From assembly GCA_009684525.1 (NCBI GenBank), contig WKKR01000001.1, forward strand, positions 1,302,001 to 1,366,000: 64,000 bases of DNA. Reading direction: 5' to 3'. Source of the stretch: Geobacter sp. GTDB lineage: Bacteria; Desulfobacterota; Desulfuromonadia; Geobacterales; DSM-12255. The notes under the pieces are model-generated. The model was not told where the DNA came from. It made no database searches and saw only the letters and a list, made by a program, of their open reading frames with translations. Shown here piece after piece: positions 15,169-21,787 of this stretch. Positions within the stretch are counted from its first letter, which is position 1, and every line of letters begins with the position of its first letter. The translations under genes and the position numbers were made by a program.

Positions 15169-18100
15169 ATGGAACTTACCGCAAGCATCAACAGCGCATT
15201 TTCCCGCACCCGGGGAAACGAACTGAACAAGGGGTACTACCCGACCTTCCCGTCCGACGTCCAGACCGTCCTCAAGACCCTGGAGCCGTCGTTCGGCTGG
15301 AAGAGCCGACGGAGCAACCCTCTTAAAACCATTTCCGTCCTTGACCCCTGTGCGGGTGAAGGCGATTTCCTCACCACGGTGACCAAATGGCTCAAGCGGC
15401 GCAATGCCGCAGCCGACGGCTCACCTCACGAAATCCTCTCGTATGCCGTTGAACTGGATGCCGGCAGATTCGCCAGGATTCACGGAACAACCCAGAAGCT
15501 CAACGCGTCGTTCTTCGACGTGGAGATCGCCGGGAAGTTTAACTTGATCCTGCTGAACCCCCCCTACAATCGGGCCGCCGGCAACGAACTGGCAACCTGG
15601 GTCGAAAAGACGGCTCCGCTGCTCGCCTATGAAGGGGTGATGGTTCTCATCATCCCGGAATACGAGCTGAAGGGAAAACTCCTGGAGATAGTCCACGGAA
15701 CGTTTTCCTTCCGGTACGCCTTCCTGAGCGAAGAACATGGCCGTTTCAAGCAGCTGGTGGTGTTTCTCGCCAAGGACCAGGACAACAGCGGCGAGTATTA
15801 CCGCCAATACGCCCGCTTCCAGAGCTGGCCCCCGGCCAATCTGGAGGACGGAGCGGTGCGCACGAAATTCACTGCAAATGAACGCCAGACGCTCTCCCTC
15901 AGAGGGAGCAACGGGAGCAACCGCCCGCTCATGACCGCCCGCGACCTGTCGGAGTTCTATCGGGAGTGCGAGGAGCGGCTCGACAAGGCGGCAGGGATGG
16001 TGCTGGACCGGCAGTATCCGTCGTCCTACGACACCAGCATCCAGCCCGTTTCGACCCTGCGTACGGCCCACGCCGTGCAGCTGGCAGCCATGAACAGCCA
16101 GATCGAATCCGTTACTATCAACGGCGACTTCTTCCTGGCCAAATTCATGGTCATCACCAGAACCGAGACCTTCAAGGACCCGGAGAGCAACAGCGAAACG
16201 ACCGTCTGTAAACCGACGGTCGAAGCGTTTCTCATGGACCGGCACGGCAATGTCCAACCGGCCCGGGAACACGGGTTCGACTATTACGAACTGAACAGCA
16301 ACCTTTCCTCGGTACTGCTGCAGAAGCTCTCGCGGCTCTACCGGCCCCTCCATGAAATCGGTCAGGACGAAGCATTTCTGGCTGACGAACTGCAGGGGAT
16401 CGGCCTGCTCCCCCCGCAACGGGAAGCGGTAAAAGCCGTCATCAAGGCGTACCGTACCGGTCGCCGGGGGATCGGCATTCGTGCCAACACCGGCACCGGG
16501 AAGACCTGGATGGCGAAAGCGGTGAAGTACCTGACCAAGGCAAAACGGACGGTCATGGTATCGGAGCCGCAGTTAATCCCCCAGTTGGCACGGGAGTACG
16601 CCAACGAGGGGTTTGCCGTACATGTCATCGATTCCTGGGACGCCATGAAGGAGTTGGCCGCCACCAGGCCGTATGGACTCTACCTCATCGCCTACACGCG
16701 GCTCCGGATGCACCCGAAATACCGGCTCTGCCTCAAAAGCCGCAAATCCATCGTCAAGAAGAACGGGCAAAGCTCCGTGGAGTATGCGGAAGTCTGCACA
16801 TCCTGCCGTTCGCCTCTGACCGAGAAGATCCGCAAGGGTGACAAACCCAAATGCTGGTTCTGTGGCGAACCGCTCTTCACCTATATTCCTGAAAACGACC
16901 GACCCGCCATGAGTTACCGACGCTGGATCAGCGAGATCGAAGCAAACGGCACCGCCTCGGAAGCCCGGACGCACAACAAGCAGTTACCGTACATCCGGCT
17001 CCTGAAGCGGATACCGTTCGACCTCGCTATCTTCGACGAGGCCCACAACGCGGCCAACCTGATGAGCAATCAGGGGACCGCATTCATCCGACTCGCCGCC
17101 ACCGCCGCTAAGGTTCTCGCCCTCACCGCCACCGTTACCAACGGTATGGCGAAATCAGTCTACAACATCCTGTGGGGGCTGAATCCGCAGCAGATGCGCA
17201 ACTCCGGTTGGGAGATGAAGTCTGCTACTGATTTCCAGACAAAGTACGGAGCATTCAAAGAGGTCAGGAAAACTGACGAGAAGAACCGACACCGGGAATC
17301 GGAGCGTGTCACCACCTACGATACCGCCGGAATCTCGCCGGCAGCCCTGATCTACACGCTCCCCAACTTCGTCAATGTGGACAGTGACGACTTCGATGAT
17401 CTGCCTCCAGTAGAACGGGAGGTCATCAAGTGTCCGTCACACGCTCTGGTGGAAACCTGTCACCGGAGCATCGAAAACATCATCGACAATGCAGAACTGC
17501 CACCGGAGGGTCTCCTGGCAGCCGCAGCCGTCCGTAATGCCGCATTTCTCCGTGTCAGTGACACGTTCAGACATTACGACGACGAGCTGAAGTTGCGGGA
17601 TGCTCCGCTCGGCACGCTGCACCGGCTGTCGCTTCCCGACGGGGAGCTGCTGCTGGAAAAAGAAGAAAAACTGATCACTATCGCCCAGGGGGTGATTGAC
17701 CGGGGAGAGCGTCTGCTGGTCTATACCGGCAACACGCAGAAGATCGATATGCGCCCCGTCCTGAAACGAATCCTTCGGGATAACGTCCAGGGCGCCAGCA
17801 TTGAGATCCTGCCTGACTCGGTTGCTCCTGAAAAACTGGTCGGATGGTTCGAGCAGGTAACGGCCCAGGTCGTTGTCGTCTCGTTCCACCGCGTCGCCAC
17901 GGGTCTCAACCTATCCCAGTTCAACAACCTCGTCTGGTACGACTATACATCCAATACCAGGCTGGCCGAACAGGGGGACGGCAGAATCCGCCGTGTCAAT
18001 ACCGCTGACATCCACCGGGCTCAGTTCGGGGAAGTCCGTCCCGTCCGCTATTGGTATCTCACCTCTTCGGAAGTTCAGGCGCTGCAGCTTGCCTACACCC

Positions 18101-18522
18101 TGGAGAAGAGGATGGTCGCCAAGCTGGCGGAGGGGGAAACCCCAGACATCGACCCGGCGGAATGCAGCAGTAGCCAGTCCTTTTCATCCCTAATGACAAA
18201 AGCGCTCAAGGAGGGGAACTTCAACTACTCCGACCCGTCGGCACTGTTGAAGAAGATGACCCAGCACGAGAACGCCCGCGTCAGGGGGGACATCAAGGCC
18301 GCACCGTTACTCAGAAACAACGTCATCCAGTTGCCGGTCACCAGACCGGAACCCGTTCCAGTTCCATCATCCATTGCCGTCATCCACTGTGAAGGAGGCA
18401 AGGAGGTCACCCGGGAACTGCCGTTCGGCACGTACCAGACCTTACTGGACACGGGAGCTCTGGAATTCACCCTGTTCGGCGTCTATCTGCGCCAACCCGC
18501 TCCCCTGCGGAAGCGGGCCTGA
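15169..18522 (+). CDS. DNA methyltransferase-superfamily 2 helicase fusion
   Basis: A 1117-residue fusion. The N-terminal part has an N6-adenine-type methyltransferase layout: the SAM motif VLDPCAGEGDF (about 58-67) and catalytic NPPYN (about 129). A helicase follows with Walker A RANTGTGKTW (about 438), IFDEAHNAAN (about 622) and motif VI QGDGRIRR (about 933). A CxxC...CxxC zinc ribbon (CTSCRSP, CWFCGEP) sits between Walker A and the DEAH box. This recalls large methylase-helicase proteins such as phage P1 DarB and strawberry-notch-like plasmid proteins that protect incoming DNA from restriction. An anti-restriction role is plausible given the type I system in the same element, but is inference. 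Confidence 0.82.
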   Translation: MELTASINSAFSRTRGNELNKGYYPTFPSDVQTVLKTLEPSFGWKSRRSNPLKTISVLDPCAGEGDFLTTVTKWLKRRNAAADGSPHEILSYAVELDAGRFARIHGTTQKLNASFFDVEIAGKFNLILLNPPYNRAAGNELATWVEKTAPLLAYEGVMVLIIPEYELKGKLLEIVHGTFSFRYAFLSEEHGRFKQLVVFLAKDQDNSGEYYRQYARFQSWPPANLEDGAVRTKFTANERQTLSLRGSNGSNRPLMTARDLSEFYRECEERLDKAAGMVLDRQYPSSYDTSIQPVSTLRTAHAVQLAAMNSQIESVTINGDFFLAKFMVITRTETFKDPESNSETTVCKPTVEAFLMDRHGNVQPAREHGFDYYELNSNLSSVLLQKLSRLYRPLHEIGQDEAFLADELQGIGLLPPQREAVKAVIKAYRTGRRGIGIRANTGTGKTWMAKAVKYLTKAKRTVMVSEPQLIPQLAREYANEGFAVHVIDSWDAMKELAATRPYGLYLIAYTRLRMHPKYRLCLKSRKSIVKKNGQSSVEYAEVCTSCRSPLTEKIRKGDKPKCWFCGEPLFTYIPENDRPAMSYRRWISEIEANGTASEARTHNKQLPYIRLLKRIPFDLAIFDEAHNAANLMSNQGTAFIRLAATAAKVLALTATVTNGMAKSVYNILWGLNPQQMRNSGWEMKSATDFQTKYGAFKEVRKTDEKNRHRESERVTTYDTAGISPAALIYTLPNFVNVDSDDFDDLPPVEREVIKCPSHALVETCHRSIENIIDNAELPPEGLLAAAAVRNAAFLRVSDTFRHYDDELKLRDAPLGTLHRLSLPDGELLLEKEEKLITIAQGVIDRGERLLVYTGNTQKIDMRPVLKRILRDNVQGASIEILPDSVAPEKLVGWFEQVTAQVVVVSFHRVATGLNLSQFNNLVWYDYTSNTRLAEQGDGRIRRVNTADIHRAQFGEVRPVRYWYLTSSEVQALQLAYTLEKRMVAKLAEGETPDIDPAECSSSQSFSSLMTKALKEGNFNYSDPSALLKKMTQHENARVRGDIKAAPLLRNNVIQLPVTRPEPVPVPSSIAVIHCEGGKEVTRELPFGTYQTLLDTGALEFTLFGVYLRQPAPLRKRA

Positions 18523-18541
18523 CCATCACCCACAACCCTCG

Positions 18542-18597
18542 CGGGGATCGACTCCCCGTAAAGAGGGGCCGGTCTCAGCAACCAACAAGGAGACCGA
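18542..18597 (+). promoter_or_regulatory. SD-sequestering leader, copy 7
   Basis: CGGGGA (18542-18547) and TCCCCG (18553-18558) form a perfect hairpin. CGGTCTC (18570-18576) is a perfect complement of GAGACCG (18590-18596), which contains the SD of the next gene. Here the D arm carries CGG where the SD context is CCG. Confidence 0.6.
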
Positions 18598-18599
18598 CC

Positions 18600-19013
18600 A
18601 TGACTGAAGCAAACACCGTAAAGCGCCTCATCATCCCCATGCACGACAACAGCGAGTTCTTTTCCGACAACGCTGACTTTGCCGTCATCGATCTTGACGC
18701 CGCGCTCATCGAGCGGATCAAGAAACTGGCGGTAGTCGTGAGACAGATGAAGGCCTACAAGATCAGTGAATTCAACCATACCTGCGATTTCAGGACTGCC
18801 GACTGGGATGCCGAGCCGGACAACGGCAAGGTAGCCATGAAGGAGTTCGAGGGGCGGATGGAGTGTTCCACTCTGAACGTCACCGACAGTGATTTCTTCT
18901 GGTCGGGCTACTACAAACACACCGATGTCCGGTGGGAAACCGACACGGTGCTGATCAAGTCGCTCGACGAACATGACATCCTGGATGAGCGGGAAGAGTG
19001 TGTAACTTCCTGA
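18600..19013 (+). CDS. Hypothetical protein
   Basis: A 137-residue acidic protein without a recognised family. It contains FAVIDLDAALIERIKKLAVVVRQMKAYKI and a Trp/Tyr-rich strand region (FFWSGYYKHTDVRWET). No membrane segment or signal is visible. It is translated from an SD (AAGGAGACCGACC) that is the E arm of leader copy 7. Its position between the helicase fusion and the next unknown genes suggests an accessory role in the same module. Confidence 0.65.
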   Translation: MTEANTVKRLIIPMHDNSEFFSDNADFAVIDLDAALIERIKKLAVVVRQMKAYKISEFNHTCDFRTADWDAEPDNGKVAMKEFEGRMECSTLNVTDSDFFWSGYYKHTDVRWETDTVLIKSLDEHDILDEREECVTS

Positions 19014-19033
19014 TCATCATTCACCAACCCCAC

Positions 19034-19093
19034 CGGGGAGACACGTCTCCCTCCGGGGGAACTGTCTCCCCGCCTATCAAGTAAAGGAGACAG
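19034..19093 (+). promoter_or_regulatory. SD-sequestering leader, copy 8
   Basis: CGGGGAGAC (19034-19042) and GTCTCCCCG (19064-19072) make a perfect 9-bp stem. The overlapping CTGTCTCC (19062-19069) is a perfect 8-bp complement of GGAGACAG (19086-19093) at the SD. This is the cleanest example of two exclusive pairings. Confidence 0.68.
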
Positions 19094-19096
19094 ACC

Positions 19097-19795
19097 ATGG
19101 CAGACTACTATTCACAGGCAGTATTCCAACCTTCAGTCCCCAAACACCTCATCACCGACGAGGACCGGCGCTTCATCGAAGCGTTCAGCATCACCTTCGA
19201 AGCCGACGGCGAGGACAAGTTCTACCTCTACGCGGATGAGTGGTGCTGCAACGGCTACCTCGATCCGGAGGAGCCCGGAGGGGAGGAAATCGAACTCACC
19301 GAGGATGATCTTCTCAACCGGTTCCAGGAAATCATCCGCCGTTCCAACGGCGAACTCCCCTGGATCTCCAAGGAGAGCGCCTACACCTGCTCGAAGATGC
19401 GCCCTGATGGCTACGGCGGCGGTGCGATATTCATTACCGCCGACGATATCCAGTACTGCTTCACCGGACAATGGCTGGAACAGCGGATCAGTGCAGCGGA
19501 AACCGGCGATATCGGCCCGGGAACGGATGACCCGCCCCCGGCCAAATCGATTGTCGGTGTAGTCCTAGAAGGTGGTCTGGTGCAGAGCATTGTCAGCAAT
19601 GTACCGGAGCAGATCCCGGATATAGACGTGATAATTCTCGACTACGATGTCGAGGGGTTCGAGGAGGAATGCCTTCTCAAGGTTCCCCAGAGCAGCGGCG
19701 AAGTCGCCCATGCTGTTGGACACATCGAGAAGATTGCCGAGTCCGGAATTGATCTAAGAATGGTTCTCGACCAGATGAACAAGAGGGGGTGGTGA
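19097..19795 (+). CDS. Hypothetical acidic protein
   Basis: A 232-residue, strongly acidic cytoplasmic-looking protein. The first half contains PKHLITDEDRRFIEAFSITFEADGEDKFYLYADEWCCNGYLDPEEPGG, and the C-terminal part has a beta-alpha pattern (DIDVIILDYDVEGFEEE). A Gly-rich linker with PPPAKS lies near residue 145. High acidity on a mobile element can indicate DNA mimicry, as in some anti-restriction proteins, but I see no family motif. It nearly abuts the next gene. Confidence 0.62.
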   Translation: MADYYSQAVFQPSVPKHLITDEDRRFIEAFSITFEADGEDKFYLYADEWCCNGYLDPEEPGGEEIELTEDDLLNRFQEIIRRSNGELPWISKESAYTCSKMRPDGYGGGAIFITADDIQYCFTGQWLEQRISAAETGDIGPGTDDPPPAKSIVGVVLEGGLVQSIVSNVPEQIPDIDVIILDYDVEGFEEECLLKVPQSSGEVAHAVGHIEKIAESGIDLRMVLDQMNKRGW

Positions 19796-19797
19796 TC

Positions 19798-20319
19798 ATG
19801 AGCCCTCTCGACCGACAGACTGACGAACCGACCAAAGAGGAACGTGCCGGCAGGATCGACACGGTCATGCAGGCCTACTGCCTGACCCTCGAAAGCCGGG
19901 ATTTCGATGGCGACGAAGACGACGTGAAGGATCTGCTCACCGACCTGATGCACTTCTGTGAGCGGATGGAGATCGATTTCGAGGAGAATCTCCGCGTCGC
20001 CCGCAACAACTATAACCATGAACGGCTCGCGGAACAAGGCGATACCAGCCAGCTCGGCTGCCCAGTGTGCGGCTGCTTTCTGGAAGTCACCCGTACCGAC
20101 ACCCTGTTGGGGATCGACCGTGAGCTGTACGACTGCCAGGAATGCGACGAGACCTTCATCCGGGAGCTGAATGCCACGGACAGCCCGCTCCAGCGAGCTG
20201 TCAAATGCGTCGGCTGCGGCAGCATGATTCCGCAGTCCTCAGCACGCATTCTGTACCAGCGTTACGACTACACCCACTTCATCGGCGAGTGCTGCTGGGA
20301 CGAACGGCTACGTGACTGA
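19798..20319 (+). CDS. Hypothetical protein with several CxxC motifs
   Basis: A 173-residue protein. The first half is helical and acidic (FDGDEDDVKDLLTDLMHFCERMEIDF). The second half has a set of cysteine pairs: CPVCGC, CQEC, CVGC, and GECC near the end, enough for two zinc ribbons. No family name can be given; such proteins often bind nucleic acid. ATG 19798 begins two bases after the TGA of the previous gene, so translation is probably coupled. The next gene follows with its own AAAGGAGG. Confidence 0.62.
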   Translation: MSPLDRQTDEPTKEERAGRIDTVMQAYCLTLESRDFDGDEDDVKDLLTDLMHFCERMEIDFEENLRVARNNYNHERLAEQGDTSQLGCPVCGCFLEVTRTDTLLGIDRELYDCQECDETFIRELNATDSPLQRAVKCVGCGSMIPQSSARILYQRYDYTHFIGECCWDERLRD

Positions 20320-20332
20320 AAGGAGGCTTGCC

Positions 20333-20848
20333 ATGACCCTAAACGCAACGTTGCAGGCGGCACGGGATATGGGAGTGCCGGAGCGTTACGCGGTAATGCG
20401 CCGGCTGGCCTTCCTGCAGCCGCAGATCAAACATCTGGAACGGGAGATCTGGGGAGCGCGACGGCGGATGGATCGCAGTCGCGACCCGCTGATCAAGGCC
20501 CTGTCCGAATCCTTCATCAGAGACCAGGAAAAGGAGCTGCGCCCCCTGAAAAGGGAGGCGAATGCGCTCCTGAACCATGTCAACGGCAAGGAGACGGTGC
20601 AGGTGCCAGGTGGAATCACCCCGGAGATGATCGACCAGGCCCGGCAGTATCCCATCACCAGCATCATAGAATTCGCCAAGGGGCGGTATCGCTGCTGTCC
20701 GTTTCACGAGGACCGCAATCCGTCCATGGCCCTGTACGAAAACCATGTCCACTGTTTCGTCTGTAACCGGACCTGGGATTCGATCAGTGCCACGATGGCG
20801 CTGGATGGCGTGACCTTCCGGGAAGCCGTACTGGCTCTCCAGAACTGA
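20333..20848 (+). CDS. CHC2-type primase zinc-finger protein without a catalytic domain
   Basis: A 171-residue protein. An N-terminal coiled-coil region (KHLEREIWGARRRMDRSRDPL) is followed by a CHC2 zinc finger of DNA primase type: CCPFHEDRNPSMALYENHVHCFVCNRTWDSI near residues 122-152. The TOPRIM catalytic domain of DnaG is absent. Stand-alone CHC2 proteins occur on plasmids and phages and may read single-stranded DNA or prime with a partner. ATG 20333 follows AAAGGAGGCTTGCC; a GTG at 20312 lies upstream in frame but before the SD. Confidence 0.78.
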   Translation: MTLNATLQAARDMGVPERYAVMRRLAFLQPQIKHLEREIWGARRRMDRSRDPLIKALSESFIRDQEKELRPLKREANALLNHVNGKETVQVPGGITPEMIDQARQYPITSIIEFAKGRYRCCPFHEDRNPSMALYENHVHCFVCNRTWDSISATMALDGVTFREAVLALQN

Positions 20849-20870
20849 ACATAATCTATCTCAAACCCTA

Positions 20871-20924
20871 TGGGGGCGATGACTGCCCCCAGGGGGAAGT
20901 CCGCCCCCGCTATCGGAGGAGGAC
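20871..20924 (+). promoter_or_regulatory. SD-sequestering leader, copy 9 (upstream of radC)
   Basis: GGGGGC (20872-20877) can pair with GCCCCC at 20885-20890 or at 20903-20908. GTCCGCCCCC (20899-20908) pairs with GGAGGAGGAC (20915-20924, containing the SD) in eight of ten positions. Its place in front of radC recalls the named 'radC RNA motif'. Confidence 0.6.
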
Positions 20925-21416
20925 ATGAATCTCAATCTCTTCGGTGATCCGGTACCGCCGGTCACCAAACGAATTATGGTGCGCTCTATCGAGGCCCGCT
21001 ACAGAAATGAAGTCGTGCGTGACGATGCCCCGGAATGGGTGTCGATGCGTTTCACGAAACCAGAGCAGGTCTATGAGATGTTCCGGGATCTCCGGTGTGA
21101 GACGAAGGAGCATTTCGTGGTGTTGCATCTCGACGGCAAGAACCGGATCGTCTGTTTCGACCGGGTATCCATCGGTTCGCTCAACCAGGCCATCGTTCAT
21201 CCTCGGGAAGTGTTCAAGACGGCATGTCTGTCCAATGCAGCGGCCATCCTGCTTGTGCACAACCATCCGACCGGTGATCCGAACCCCAGCAGCGAAGATA
21301 TCGCTATCACCAAGCGTCTCAAGGAGAGCGGCGACATCCTCGGCATCAGGGTACTTGATCACATCATCGTCGGTGATGACGAGTTCCTGAGTTTTGTCGA
21401 ACAGGGACTTTTATAA
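20925..21416 (+). CDS. radC: RadC-family JAB/MPN domain protein
   Basis: A 163-residue protein with the RadC signature HNHPTGDPNPSSED (His112, His114, Asp125), a JAMM-type metal site. The upstream strand FVVLHLDGKNRIVCFDRVSIGSLNQAIVHPREVF is also typical. It lacks the N-terminal helix-hairpin-helix of chromosomal RadC, like the short forms on plasmids and genomic islands. The molecular activity of RadC is unsettled. SD GGAGGAGGAC precedes ATG 20925 and is the E arm of leader copy 9. Confidence 0.92.
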   Translation: MNLNLFGDPVPPVTKRIMVRSIEARYRNEVVRDDAPEWVSMRFTKPEQVYEMFRDLRCETKEHFVVLHLDGKNRIVCFDRVSIGSLNQAIVHPREVFKTACLSNAAAILLVHNHPTGDPNPSSEDIAITKRLKESGDILGIRVLDHIIVGDDEFLSFVEQGLL

Positions 21417-21420
21417 ATAA

Positions 21421-21518
21421 CGGGGGAGCGGCGCTCCATGCGCCCTCCCCCGACTCTTCCCCCCGGCTCAAGAGGGTTCCCTAGAGCCACCGTCCCGGCG
21501 GTGGTTGTAGGGAGCCCT
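21421..21518 (+). promoter_or_regulatory. Two strong hairpins between radC and a small gene
   Basis: CGGGGGAG (21421-21428) pairs with CTCCCCCG (21445-21452). AGGGTTCCCTA (21473-21483) pairs with TAGGGAGCCCT (21508-21518), with an inner CCACCG/CGGTGG stem, followed by TTTT. The second could terminate the radC transcript in part or act as a leader for the next gene. It is not the same layout as leaders 1-9. Confidence 0.45.
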
Positions 21519-21555
21519 TTTGGGCCACCAACAAAACTACAAGGGGGATAGAGTC

Positions 21556-21693
21556 ATGTCAGTCAGAGCACGTATCAACGGTAGGGAATTCACGCTGAGC
21601 TGGGAGGAATTTGAGAAGGCGCTGCACCGCAACAACATTGTCGGTGGCGAATTCGAGGTTCTTGCCATATATGCCGGCGGGAGTCCCTGCTAA
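21556..21693 (+). CDS. Small 45-residue protein
   Basis: The frame MSVRARINGREFTLSWEEFEKALHRNN... ends in GGSPC. It has a good SD (AAGGGGGATAGAGTC) and sits between two strong hairpins and a terminator, so it is probably a real short gene at the end of the plus-strand block. No family recognised. Confidence 0.5.
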   Translation: MSVRARINGREFTLSWEEFEKALHRNNIVGGEFEVLAIYAGGSPC

Positions 21694-21700
21694 CATCTTC

Positions 21701-21757
21701 AGGCCGGATACCCATCCGGCCTGGATAGAGGCGGCCCAAGTGGTCGCCTTTTTTTAT
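21701..21757 (+). terminator. Hairpin and intrinsic terminator ending the plus-strand block
   Basis: A first hairpin AGGCCGGATacCCATCCGGCCT (21701-21722) is followed by GGCGGCC-CAAGT-GGTCGCC (21730-21748) and seven or more T residues. The gene on the far side is convergent. Confidence 0.8.
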
Positions 21758-21787
21758 TTAAGAAACTCTATGAGGAAATTTAACAAG

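Noticed and set aside
15421-16419. 332-residue minus-strand frame
   Set aside because: Antisense to the methyltransferase-helicase gene, which has clear motifs.
21421-21518. Tenth member of the SD-sequestering leader family
   Set aside because: The hairpins are strong but neither arm complements the SD of the following gene in the way of copies 1-9.
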